Shown: piece by piece, positions 38,926-47,101 of the stretch
Position numbering within the stretch: the stretch's first letter is position 1
Layout of the letters: the number at the start of each line of letters is the position of its first letter
DNA from: Pseudomonadota bacterium
GTDB lineage: Bacteria > Pseudomonadota > Alphaproteobacteria > Rhizobiales > Beijerinckiaceae
Assembly (NCBI GenBank): GCA_020161575.1
Contig: JAIUNR010000006.1
Coordinates: 1-64,000, forward strand
Direction of reading: 5' to 3'
DNA: 64,000 bases
The notes under the pieces: model-generated
Told to the model about the DNA's origin: nothing
The model's database searches: none
What the model saw: the letters and a program-made list of their open reading frames with translations, nothing else
Made by a program: the position numbers and the translations under genes

Positions 38926-39771
38926 ATGTGGAACAACGCCTCGCCTGCATTCCGTCTCTATGTCCTCGCTTTCTATCTCTTCCTCTTCACGCCGCTTCTG
39001 GTGGTGGCGCTGTTTGCCTTCAACGCAAGCCTTTTCCCGGCGCCGCCCTGGAAAGGCTTCACGCTCGAATGGTTCACGGGTGAGGGGGTGATCTTCGGCA
39101 AGCCCGGCATCCTCAAGGACCCGGCCATGCTCAGGGCGATGTTCACCAGCCTGAAGGTTGCCCTGCCGGTGACCGTTCTCGCCGTGGTGCTCGGCACCGC
39201 CAATGCCTTCCTGCTCGAACGCAAGGAATTTCCCGGCAAGTCGTTGCTGGCGATGATGATGCTCTGGCCGTTGGTCATTCCGGGCGTGATCCTCGGCATC
39301 TCGATCCTCGCCTTTTCCTCGCGGATCGCGAACGGGCTCGAGAGCTGGCTCAACATGGATCTCGATTTCCTGCGCCCGGGATTGTTCCTGGTCATCCTCG
39401 GGCAGCTTTCCTTCATCCTCACGATCTCCACCTTGATCATCGCGGCGCGGTTGAAGAAATTCGATCGCAATCTCGAGGAGGCCGCCTATGATCTCGGCGC
39501 GGGGCGCTGGCGCGTGCTGACCACGATCACGCTGCCGTTCCTCCGGCCGGCCATGATCGGCGCGGGGTTGGTTGCGCTGCTGATGTCGTTCGAGAATTTC
39601 AACACGACGCTGATCCTCGTCGGTTCCGACGCGCCTCTGCCGATCTATCTCTACGGCCAGATGCGCGAGGGGGCGACGCCGGCGGTCAACGCGGCTTCGT
39701 TGTTGCTGATGCTGGTCGCCGGCTCGCTTGCCGTGCTGGTTGCGTTTGCCAACCGGGGCGAAGGACGCTGA
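38926..39771 (+). CDS. ABC transporter permease, PotC-like
   Basis: 281 residues, ATG at 38926 with AGGAGG 11 bases ahead, 3 bp after the PotB-like stop. Six membrane spans and an EAA loop, EEAAYDLGAGRWRVLTTITLP. It closes the transporter operon. The next gene, a MarR regulator, begins 93 bp later and could be transcribed on its own. Confidence 0.9.
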   Translation: MWNNASPAFRLYVLAFYLFLFTPLLVVALFAFNASLFPAPPWKGFTLEWFTGEGVIFGKPGILKDPAMLRAMFTSLKVALPVTVLAVVLGTANAFLLERKEFPGKSLLAMMMLWPLVIPGVILGISILAFSSRIANGLESWLNMDLDFLRPGLFLVILGQLSFILTISTLIIAARLKKFDRNLEEAAYDLGAGRWRVLTTITLPFLRPAMIGAGLVALLMSFENFNTTLILVGSDAPLPIYLYGQMREGATPAVNAASLLLMLVAGSLAVLVAFANRGEGR

Positions 39772-39864
39772 GCAGCGTCTCTGCTTGGAAGCGGAAGCTC
39801 CTGCCTCGTGTATGATATGGATTCACAGATCCGTGGATGATTCGGCAGGAACGAGGCGCCAGAC

Positions 39865-40347
39865 GTGACGACGAGCGATGATGACAGGAATACCGGCGGG
39901 AAGCCCGCTCTCGTCCTGAGCCGCTATTTTCCCTACAAGCTCTCGGTCCTCGCGCAGCAGATCGGGTTCGCGGTTGCCGATGTCTATGCACGGCGCTTCA
40001 ACCTCTCCCGCCAGGAATGGCGCGTTCTGGCGGTGCTCGGGGGAACGACCAGCATCGCGACGCGCGATATCGGCAAGATCACCACGCTCGACAAGATGGA
40101 AATCAGCCGAGCCATGCGGCGGCTTGAAATACGCGGCATCGTCGCGCGCGATCTCGACAGTGTCGACCGGCGCAACAAGATCGTGCGGCTCACGTCAGCT
40201 GGTCGCGCGATCTACGAGCAGATCGTTCCGCTGGCGCTCGAGCGCGAGAATGCGCTCCTTGCCGCTCTCTCCCCGACCGAGATCGAGAGTCTCGATCGGA
40301 TGGTCGCGAAGCTCACCGCGGCGGCACGCGCGCTTCATCGCAGCTGA
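39865..40347 (+). CDS. MarR-family transcription regulator
   Basis: 160 residues from a GTG at 39865. The winged helix is visible: FNLSRQEWRVLAVLGGTTSIATRDIGKITTLDKMEISRAMRRLEIRGIVARDLDSVDRRNKIVRLTSAGRAIYEQI is quoted in part as LSRQEWRVLAVLGG, MEISRAMRRLEIRG and DRRNKIVRLTSAG. A small inverted repeat (GGAT-N6-ATCC, about 39821-39834) lies in its leader and could be an operator. Its target may be itself and a neighbour. No ligand can be named. Confidence 0.85.
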   Translation: MTTSDDDRNTGGKPALVLSRYFPYKLSVLAQQIGFAVADVYARRFNLSRQEWRVLAVLGGTTSIATRDIGKITTLDKMEISRAMRRLEIRGIVARDLDSVDRRNKIVRLTSAGRAIYEQIVPLALERENALLAALSPTEIESLDRMVAKLTAAARALHRS

Positions 40348-40435
40348 TATCCTTCAAAACGGACATTTGTTCTTCTTTACGAACGGCGTGGTTTCGACTA
40401 GGGTGCGCCGCATTTCGAAGAGGAGCGCAGCGCCT

Positions 40436-41638
40436 GTGTCCAAAGCCCCCCATACTCCGCCCCGCCGCAACCGGCATCCTGAAACCGAGCTCGTTCATGC
40501 CGGCACGTTGCGTTCGCAATTCGGCGAGACCTCGGAGGCGCTGTTCCTGACGCAAGGTCATGTCTATGACAGCGCCGAGCAATGCGAGAAGCGCTTCCTG
40601 GGCGAGGATGCCGGCTTCATCTATGCACGCTTCTCCAACCCCACGGTCGGGATGTTCGAGGCGCGCATGGCCGCGCTCGAAGGGGCCGAGGCCGCACGCG
40701 CGACCGCGACCGGCATGGCGGCGGTGACGGCCGCGCTGATGGGGCTGACGAAGGCGGGCGATCATATCGTGGCCGCGCGGGCGCTTTTCGGCTCCTGCCG
40801 TTACGTGATCGAGGAATTGCTGCCCCGTTTCGGCGTCGAATCGACGCTTGTCGACGGCACGGATCTCGCGGCCTGGCAGGCGGCCGTACGCCCCAACACC
40901 ACGGCCTTCTTTCTCGAAAGCCCGGCCAACCCGACGCTTGAGGTCATCGATATCGAGGCCGTGGCGAAGATCGCGAAATCCGCCGGCGCGAAGCTTGTTG
41001 TCGACAACGTCTTCGCGACGCCGCTCTGGCAGAAGCCGCTGGCGCTCGGCGCGGATTGCGTCACCTATTCGGCCACCAAGCATATCGACGGGCAGGGGCG
41101 CTGTCTCGGCGGCGTTATCCTCGCTTCCAAGGAATTCATCGAGAACAACGTCCACACCCTGCTTCGGCAGACAGGACCGGCCATGTCTCCGTTCAATGCC
41201 TGGGTTCTTCTGAAGGGGCTCGAAACCCTTGCGCTGCGCGTCCAGCGCCAGAGCGAAAGCGCCGCGCGCATCGCGGATTGGCTGGCGACACAGAAGAAGG
41301 TGACGCGCCTTGTCTTCCCCGGACGCAAGGATCATCCGCAGGCGGCGATCATCGCGCGGCAGATGGGCGGTCCTTCCACGTTGATCGCGGCGGAGATCGA
41401 AGGCGGCAAAGCCGGCGCTTTCCGTTTTCTCAACGCGCTCAGGGTGTTCCGAATCTCGAACAATCTCGGCGATGCCAAGAGCCTCGCGGTGCATCCCGCG
41501 ACCACGACGCACCAGCGTTTCACCCCTGAGGTCCGGGCCTCGATGGGGGTGGGCGAGGGGTTGGTGCGCCTCTCGGTCGGGCTCGAACACCCCGATGACC
41601 TCATCGCCGATCTCGAAGACGCCCTCGCAGCGGTGTGA
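40436..41638 (+). CDS. metZ: O-succinylhomoserine sulfhydrylase
   Basis: 400 residues from a GTG at 40436 with AGGAG 11 bases ahead. PLP enzyme of the Cys/Met metabolism class: the lysine that binds PLP is in TYSATKHIDGQGRCLGG, a version typical of MetZ, and ETELVHAGTLRSQFGETSEALFLTQG opens the fold (as VHAGTLRSQFGETSEALFLT). It joins sulfide to O-succinylhomoserine to make homocysteine in direct methionine synthesis. The following gene starts 3 bp after its stop. Confidence 0.93.
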   Translation: MSKAPHTPPRRNRHPETELVHAGTLRSQFGETSEALFLTQGHVYDSAEQCEKRFLGEDAGFIYARFSNPTVGMFEARMAALEGAEAARATATGMAAVTAALMGLTKAGDHIVAARALFGSCRYVIEELLPRFGVESTLVDGTDLAAWQAAVRPNTTAFFLESPANPTLEVIDIEAVAKIAKSAGAKLVVDNVFATPLWQKPLALGADCVTYSATKHIDGQGRCLGGVILASKEFIENNVHTLLRQTGPAMSPFNAWVLLKGLETLALRVQRQSESAARIADWLATQKKVTRLVFPGRKDHPQAAIIARQMGGPSTLIAAEIEGGKAGAFRFLNALRVFRISNNLGDAKSLAVHPATTTHQRFTPEVRASMGVGEGLVRLSVGLEHPDDLIADLEDALAAV

Positions 41639-41641
41639 GCC

Positions 41642-42286
41642 ATGCTCAAGCGCGTCACCTTTCCGCTCGAACCCGCGGCGATCACGGCGTCCCTCGGCAT
41701 TGCCGGGTTTTCCGCCTCGGTGCTTGGCGCCCGTGCGGATGAGGCGCCCTGGATTCTGACGCAGGACGCGGCGGAGATCATCGCCCGGATGATCCCGCCG
41801 CTTGGCGCCGGATACCGCATCACCGGCGATATCGCGGTGCATGAAAGCGCGGTTATCGAAGCCGGCGCGGTCCTCAAGGGACCGCTTGTAATCGGGCCCG
41901 GCTGCTTCGTGGCGGCGGGCGCCTATCTGCGCGGCGGATGCTGGCTGGAGCGCGATTGCGTCATAGGGCCGGGGTCGGAGCTGAAATCCAGCTTCGTCTT
42001 CGCCGGCACCAAGCTCGCGCATTTCAATTTTGTCGGCGACAGTATCCTTGGCGCCGGCGTCAATATCGAAGCCGGGGCGATCATCGCCAACCACCGCAAC
42101 GAGAAGGAGGGCGCTGAAATCGCCATCCGCCGCCATGGCGAGATCATCCGCACGGGCGTCACGAAATTCGGCGCGCAGGTGGGTGATGGTGTGCGGATCG
42201 GCGCGAATGCGGTGATCGCGCCGGGTGCCTGGATCGAGGCGGGAACATGCATCCCCCGCCTCGCGCTTTACGATCTGTGGCCGTGA
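41642..42286 (+). CDS. Left-handed beta-helix (hexapeptide) protein
   Basis: 214 residues, ATG at 41642, coupled to metZ. From about residue 65 there are repeated hexapeptides: IAVHESAVIEAGAVLKGPLVIGPGCFVAAGAYLRGG is quoted in part as AVIEAGAVLKGPLVIGPG, and further turns include VGDSILGAGVNIEAGAIIANH and VGDGVRIGANAVIAPGA. This is the GlmU/LpxA type acyl- or nucleotidyl-transferase fold. No cofactor-specific motif allows a substrate call. Confidence 0.75.
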   Translation: MLKRVTFPLEPAAITASLGIAGFSASVLGARADEAPWILTQDAAEIIARMIPPLGAGYRITGDIAVHESAVIEAGAVLKGPLVIGPGCFVAAGAYLRGGCWLERDCVIGPGSELKSSFVFAGTKLAHFNFVGDSILGAGVNIEAGAIIANHRNEKEGAEIAIRRHGEIIRTGVTKFGAQVGDGVRIGANAVIAPGAWIEAGTCIPRLALYDLWP

Positions 42287-42295
42287 GCGCCGCGG

Positions 42296-43150
42296 TCATA
42301 GCAAGGCGACAGGGCGGCTCTCGTCCTCGGTCCACTCGGTCATCGAGCCGTCATAGAGGGCGATATCGGGCTGGCCGAGCACTTCGGAGAGGATGAACCA
42401 GTCCAGAGCCGCGGTATGGCCGGTGTTGCAATAGGTGATCACCGGCTTGTCCGGCAGCATCTCGAACCGCGCGCGCAGGGCTGGCAGATCGATGATGCGG
42501 CCCGTCGCGACATCGAAGAGGCCCGTGTAGTTCACGTTGATCGCGCCCGGAATATGCCCGGCGCGCTTCGCTTCCGTCGCCTTTTCCGCCCCGGCATGGA
42601 AGCTGGGCGAGCGCGCATCGATCAGAACATGCGAGTGCGCGTTCACGGCGGCCAGAACGCCCTGCGCCTGCGCGCGGTAGGCCGGCTGCCATGCGATCGG
42701 GTAAGGCGCCGCCGCGTCGGGCGCGACCAGCCCCGTCTCGACCGCCCCGCCATGGGCGATCCAGGCGCGCATCCCGCCGTCGAGGATCGAAAGCCCAGTG
42801 TGGCCCGCATGGCGCAATGTCCAGAAGGCGCGCGCCGAGGCCGCGAGGTCATTGGCGCTGGTGCCGGCCGGAACAAGCACGACATGGCTCTGCGGCGTGA
42901 TGCCGAGCCGGCCGAACAGGGAAGCGAGATGCGCGGCTTCAGGGCGCAACCCGCCGGCATTGCCGCGCTTTTCGCGCCAGCCATCGGCGGCGTAATCGGA
43001 ATGAACCGCACCGGGGATGTGGCCGGCTTCGTAGCCGGCCTTCCCGCCATCCGCGGCGAGGCGGAAGTCGATCACCACGAGGCCCGGCTGGCCGAGCGCC
43101 GAGGCAAGCCAATCCGCTCCGACGAGCACGGGCACGCTTTTCGCGCTCAT
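42296..43150 (-). CDS. Sulfurtransferase, two rhodanese domains
   Basis: 284 residues, ATG at 43150 overlapping the OsmC stop by 4 bp. Two rhodanese domains: the N-terminal one with VVIDFRLAADGGKAGYEAGHIPGA (as GYEAGHIPGA) is inactive, the C-terminal one has the active Cys in YCNTGHTAALDW. The loop CNTGHTA differs from the CGSGVTA of 3-mercaptopyruvate sulfurtransferase, so thiosulfate is possible. Cytoplasmic. It ends 9 bp from the convergent beta-helix gene. Confidence 0.85.
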   Translation of the reverse strand: MSAKSVPVLVGADWLASALGQPGLVVIDFRLAADGGKAGYEAGHIPGAVHSDYAADGWREKRGNAGGLRPEAAHLASLFGRLGITPQSHVVLVPAGTSANDLAASARAFWTLRHAGHTGLSILDGGMRAWIAHGGAVETGLVAPDAAAPYPIAWQPAYRAQAQGVLAAVNAHSHVLIDARSPSFHAGAEKATEAKRAGHIPGAINVNYTGLFDVATGRIIDLPALRARFEMLPDKPVITYCNTGHTAALDWFILSEVLGQPDIALYDGSMTEWTEDESRPVALL

Positions 43151-43563
43151 TCCGTCACCAGCGACCAAGAATGCGTGATCTTGGCTGCCTTGGCGAGCAT
43201 GATCGAGGCGGAGCAGTATTTCTCCTTCGAAAGCGAGATCGCCCGTTCGACCTTGGCTTCGTTGAGGCCGCTGCCCTTCACCTTGTATTCGAGATGGATG
43301 GCTGTGAAGACCTTTGGGTCCTCGCTGGCGCGTTCGGCGGATACGTCCACGATGACATCCTCGACATTCTCGCGCCCCTTGCGCAGGATGTTGACGACAT
43401 CGAAGGCCGTGCAGCCGCCAAGGCCCATCAGCAGCATTTCCATCGGGCGGATGCCGAGATTGCGGCCGCCATATTCTGGTGCGCCATCCATCACCACGGC
43501 GTGGCCGGAGCCGGATTCGCCCATGAAGGCCATGCCCTCGATATATTTCACGCGCGCTTTCAT
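43147..43563 (-). CDS. OsmC-family protein (YhfA-like)
   Basis: 138 residues, ATG at 43563. Two redox Cys are present, in GLGGCTAFDVVN and in KEKYCSASIML, spaced as in OsmC/Ohr peroxidases. The rest, including GGRNLGIRPMEMLLMGLGG (read GIRPMEMLLMGLGG), matches YhfA. It may reduce organic peroxides or handle reactive sulfur species together with the sulfurtransferase. Confidence 0.88.
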   Translation of the reverse strand: MKARVKYIEGMAFMGESGSGHAVVMDGAPEYGGRNLGIRPMEMLLMGLGGCTAFDVVNILRKGRENVEDVIVDVSAERASEDPKVFTAIHLEYKVKGSGLNEAKVERAISLSKEKYCSASIMLAKAAKITHSWSLVTE

Positions 43564-43682
43564 CGTGTATTATCCTGTCCAATGTCGCCGGAAGCCGGCG
43601 TTCAAGTGCGCCAAGGAGAAGCGGCGCGCATGGCGCTTGTCAATCGCCTGCGCGCGCGATCTGCAGCCGCGTACGGAATTGT

Positions 43683-43694
43683 TTGTCTAGACAA
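43683..43694. promoter_or_regulatory. HutC-like operator before the transporter operon
   Basis: TTGTCTAGACAA is a perfect 12-bp palindrome 57 bp before the start of the substrate-binding gene. It shares the core TTGTCTA-x-ACA with the site between hutF and hutI. GntR/HutC proteins bind palindromes of this kind, and hutC lies in the same block. Confidence 0.65.
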
Positions 43695-43751
43695 TAATCG
43701 GGTGCGATGATCATATTCCCGAAACACTCGATAAATCTCAGGGAGGAACGC

Positions 43752-44693
43752 ATGAAGAAAACAGCCCTCGCAGCCGCCATGCTGCTTTTTGCCGCCGCCA
43801 ACGCATCGGCGCAGGAGACCAAGCTTTCGGTCGGGATTTCGGGCTGGACCGGCTTCGCGCCGCTCACCCTCGCCAAGGAGGCCGGCATCTTCAAGAAGAA
43901 CGGGCTCGATGTCACGATCAAGAAGATCCCGCAGGCCTCGCGCCATCTTGCGATCCTCTCCGGCGATATCCAGTGCGCGGCAACCACGGTCGAGACCTGG
44001 GTCGTCTGGAACGCCAATGGCGTCGCGACCAGGCAGATCTTCCAGCTCGACAAGAGCTTTGGCGCCGACGGGATGGCCGTGCGCGGCAATGTCTCGAAAA
44101 TCGCCGACCTCAAAGGCAAGAACGTTGCGGCTTCGGCGCCGGGTACCGCGCCTTATTTCGGTCTGGCGTGGATGCTCAAGAAGAACGGGCTCTCGATCAA
44201 GGATGTCAACGTCGTCAACATGGAACCGGGCCCGGCCGCGCAGGCCTTCATCGCCGGCCAGAACGACGCCGCGATGACCTATGAGCCCTATCTCTCGGCG
44301 GTGCGCGAGGCGCCGCAATCGGGCAAGATCATCGCGACCACGCTCGATTATCCCATGGTGATGGACACGTTCGGATGCACGCCCGATTTCCTCGCCAAGA
44401 ACGAGAAGGCGGCAAAGGCGCTGGCGGACAGCTATTTCGAAGCGCTGGAGATGATCAAGAAGGATCAGGCCAAGGCCTACGAGATCATGGGCGCCGACGT
44501 GAAGCAGAGCGGCGAGGCTTTCGGCAAATCCGCCGCTTATCTGCGCTGGCAGGACAAGGAGGCGAACAAGAAGTTCTTCGCCGAGGAGCACGCCAAGTTC
44601 TCGGATGAGGCGGCGGATCTCCTGCTCGAACTCGGAATCATCAAGCAGAAGCCGGATATGAAGGCGCTGGCCGACACGCGTTTCATCCAGTAA
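43752..44693 (+). CDS. ABC transporter substrate-binding protein (TauA/NMT1 type), hut-linked
   Basis: 313 residues from the ATG at 43752, with GGGAGGA 5 bases ahead; an upstream ATG at 43707 is not favoured. Signal peptide KKTALAAAMLLFAAANASAQE, then LSVGISGWTGFAPLTLAKEAGIFKKNGLDV (as GISGWTGFAPLTLAKEAGIF), the NMT1/TauA form. Inner NMEPGPAAQAFIAGQNDAAMTYEP also matches. Operator and hut neighbours suggest histidine, urocanate or a related imidazole compound as cargo. This is an inference. Confidence 0.85.
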   Translation: MKKTALAAAMLLFAAANASAQETKLSVGISGWTGFAPLTLAKEAGIFKKNGLDVTIKKIPQASRHLAILSGDIQCAATTVETWVVWNANGVATRQIFQLDKSFGADGMAVRGNVSKIADLKGKNVAASAPGTAPYFGLAWMLKKNGLSIKDVNVVNMEPGPAAQAFIAGQNDAAMTYEPYLSAVREAPQSGKIIATTLDYPMVMDTFGCTPDFLAKNEKAAKALADSYFEALEMIKKDQAKAYEIMGADVKQSGEAFGKSAAYLRWQDKEANKKFFAEEHAKFSDEAADLLLELGIIKQKPDMKALADTRFIQ

Positions 44694-44699
44694 TGGCAC

Positions 44700-44720
44700 G
44701 GCGCCGGCATGTCCGGCGCC
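44700..44720 (+). other. Strong hairpin after the substrate-binding gene
   Basis: GGCGCCGG (44700-44707) and CCGGCGCC (44713-44720) pair perfectly around CATGT, 6 bp after the stop. Only weak T follows. Such stem-loops commonly protect the 3' end of the binding-protein message, so that more of it is made than of the membrane parts. Confidence 0.6.
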
Positions 44721-44774
44721 CGATTTCCGCAGCAGGGAAAAGCTTAGCCGGCCGGAAGGCCGAAGGAGGAAGCG

Positions 44775-45548
44775 TTGCGTCCGCTCGAACCCATTTCCGA
44801 TACATCCCGGATCGTGCTGGGGATCAGCTTTTTCGTGCTCTTCTTCGCGGGCTGGGCCGTGGCGACGCTGGGCGGTTTCGTGCCGAAGATCTTCCTCGCT
44901 GATCCGATCACCATGGCGAAGGACGGCTGGCGCCTGATGAGCCAGTTCGGCTTCGGGCAGGATATCCTCGTCACGATCTGGCGCGTGGTCGGCGGGTTTG
45001 TCGCCGCGGCGCTCGTCGCCGTGCCTTTGGGTGTCCTCATGGGCGCCTACAAGCCGGTTGAGGCGTTCTTCGAGCCTTTCGTTTCCTTCGCGCGCTATCT
45101 GCCGGCTTCCGCCTTCGTGCCGCTGCTGATCCTCTGGGCCGGTCTCGGGGAAACGCAGAAGCTGCTGGTGATCTTCATCGGCTCCGTGTTCCAGATCGTG
45201 CTGATGGTGGCGGTCACGGTCGGCAATACGCGGCGTGATCTGGTCGAGGCCGCCTATACGCTCGGCGCGGGGGATCGCGGCGTGGTGCGCCGCGTGCTGA
45301 TCCCGATGAACGCGCCGGAAATTGCCGAGATCCTGCGCCTCGTGCTCGGCTGGGCCTGGACCTATGTCATTGTCGCGGAGCTGATCGGCTCGTCCTCGGG
45401 CATCGGCCATATGATCATCGATTCACAGGCGCTGATGGCGACGGGGCAGATCATTTTCGGGATCATCGTGATCGGGGTGATCGGTCTCATCTCCGATTTC
45501 CTGTTCAAGATGGTCAACCGCCGGCTGTTCCCGTGGCGTCTGGCGTGA
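44775..45548 (+). CDS. ABC transporter permease (TauC type)
   Basis: 257 residues from a TTG at 44775 with AGGAGG 6 bases ahead, a clear start despite the rare codon. Six membrane spans, and the EAA loop VEAAYTLGAGDRGVVRRVLIP (DLVEAAYTLGAGDRGV in part). The end LFKMVNRRLFPWRLA is standard. Works with the next gene. Confidence 0.9.
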   Translation: MRPLEPISDTSRIVLGISFFVLFFAGWAVATLGGFVPKIFLADPITMAKDGWRLMSQFGFGQDILVTIWRVVGGFVAAALVAVPLGVLMGAYKPVEAFFEPFVSFARYLPASAFVPLLILWAGLGETQKLLVIFIGSVFQIVLMVAVTVGNTRRDLVEAAYTLGAGDRGVVRRVLIPMNAPEIAEILRLVLGWAWTYVIVAELIGSSSGIGHMIIDSQALMATGQIIFGIIVIGVIGLISDFLFKMVNRRLFPWRLA

Positions 45549-45558
45549 GGAGCGGGGC

Positions 45559-46341
45559 ATGAGCAAGCTTGTCGTCGAGAATGTCAGCCGCGTCTTCCCC
45601 GCCATGCATGGCGGCAAGGCGGTGACCGCCCTCCAGCCGACCACCCTGAGCGTTGGGGACAACGACTTCGTGACGATCCTCGGCCCGTCCGGCTGCGGCA
45701 AATCGACGCTGCTGCGCATGGTCGCTGGGCTCGACCGGCCGACCACCGGCACGATCCAGCTCGATGGCCGCACGATCACCGGGCCGGGGCCGGATCGCGG
45801 CATGGTGTTCCAGAGCTACACGCTCTTTCCCTGGCTCACCATCGCGCAGAACATCGCCTTCGGCCTCACCGAGAAGGGCAAGGGGCAGGCGGAGACCCGC
45901 GAGATCGTCGAGGCCTATATCGATAAGGTGGGTTTGCGCGGCTTCGAGAACCATTGGCCGAAGCAGCTTTCGGGCGGCATGCAGCAGCGCACCGCCATTG
46001 CCCGCGCGCTCGCCAACGATCCTGCGATCCTGCTGCTCGACGAGCCTTTCGGCGCGCTCGACAACCAGACCCGCGCCTTGATGCAGGAGCTGCTGCTTGG
46101 CATCTGGGAGCGCGAGAAGAAGACCGTGCTGTTCGTGACGCACGATATCGAGGAGGCTATCTTCATCGCTTCGCGCTGCCTCGTGATGAGCGCGCGGCCG
46201 GGCCGGGTGAAGGCCGATATCGCGATCGAGCTTCCCTATCCGCGCCACTACACGATCAAGACCTCGCCCGAATTCTCGGCGCTGAAAGCGCGGCTCACCG
46301 AGGAAATCCGCGCCGAAGCCGTGCTCGCCGCGGCGCATTGA
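45559..46341 (+). CDS. ABC transporter ATP-binding protein (TauB type)
   Basis: 260 residues, ATG at 45559 with GAGGAG ahead. Walker A GPSGCGKST, signature LSGGMQQRTAIARAL, Walker B LLLLDEPFGALDNQTR and FVTHDIEEA are intact. The convergent hutC gene ends 3 bp after its stop, so transcription must end within hutC or the small gap. Confidence 0.93.
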   Translation: MSKLVVENVSRVFPAMHGGKAVTALQPTTLSVGDNDFVTILGPSGCGKSTLLRMVAGLDRPTTGTIQLDGRTITGPGPDRGMVFQSYTLFPWLTIAQNIAFGLTEKGKGQAETREIVEAYIDKVGLRGFENHWPKQLSGGMQQRTAIARALANDPAILLLDEPFGALDNQTRALMQELLLGIWEREKKTVLFVTHDIEEAIFIASRCLVMSARPGRVKADIAIELPYPRHYTIKTSPEFSALKARLTEEIRAEAVLAAAH

Positions 46342-46344
46342 GGA

Positions 46345-47073
46345 TCAGGTCATCGCGCCGCCGGGCGAAAAGCGGCTCGTCAGGCTATGCGTGGCACCGG
46401 GATAGGTGAGGCGCGCCCAGGTGATGGTCGCGCCCGCCTGCCAGGTGCGGCGCTCCATGACGAGGCAGGGCGCGCCGGCGGGAATGCCCAGCCGCGCGGC
46501 GATGGCGGCATCCGCCGCTTCCGCCGAAATCGTATGCTCCGCATCGGTCCAGGGCACGCGGCCGAGCAGCCAGGTGCCGGGCGGGGCGGCGGAGAAACTC
46601 TCTGTCGCGGCATCGGGCACCACGGCGAGGTTGAGCAGCCTTTCCTCATGCACGAACGGGCGGTTCGCCGCGAAATGCACCAGCACGAGCGCGAGGATCT
46701 CGCCGGATCTGGCGAGGCCGAGCCGCTTGGCATCCTCGTCGGTCATTTTCCGGCTTTGCCGCGCGAGAATTTCGAAGCGGTAGGGGCGGCCCGAGGCCGC
46801 GATCTCGGCCTGGATGTCGTGAATTTGCAGGATCGTCTCGTGCGATTTCGGGCTCGCGACAAAGGAGCCGGAGCGCCGCCGTCGCGTGATCAGGCCCGCG
46901 CCGGCGAGCGCGGAAATCGCCTTGTTCACGGTCATGCGCGAGCATTGGTAGAGGGCCTGCAATTCGTGTTCGGCGGGCACACGGCTGCCTGGCCCCCATT
47001 CGCCCGAGGCGATCTTCTCCTGAAGATCGCGCTGGATCTCGAGATAACGGGGCAGGGCGGGGCTTTCAGCCAT
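46345..47073 (-). CDS. hutC: Histidine utilisation repressor HutC (GntR family)
   Basis: 242 residues, ATG at 47073, 28 bp after the hutF stop in the same direction, so probably one operon with hutF. N-terminal winged helix: SRVPAEHELQALYQCSRMTVNKAISALAGAGLI (as AEHELQALYQCSRMTVNKAI), then a UTRA effector domain with PFVHEERLLNLAVVP and CLVMERRTWQAG. HutC represses hut genes and is released by urocanate. The operators at 43.69 and 48.52 kb are its expected targets. Confidence 0.88.
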   Translation of the reverse strand: MAESPALPRYLEIQRDLQEKIASGEWGPGSRVPAEHELQALYQCSRMTVNKAISALAGAGLITRRRRSGSFVASPKSHETILQIHDIQAEIAASGRPYRFEILARQSRKMTDEDAKRLGLARSGEILALVLVHFAANRPFVHEERLLNLAVVPDAATESFSAAPPGTWLLGRVPWTDAEHTISAEAADAAIAARLGIPAGAPCLVMERRTWQAGATITWARLTYPGATHSLTSRFSPGGAMT

Positions 47074-47101
47074 CGAGCGGGAACTCCGGGTTCGATGTCC
47101 T

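Noticed and set aside
40348-40435. SAM-II riboswitch before metZ
   Set aside because: Expected in many alphaproteobacteria, but the conserved blocks (such as GCTAAAG near the start) are absent from the 88-bp leader.
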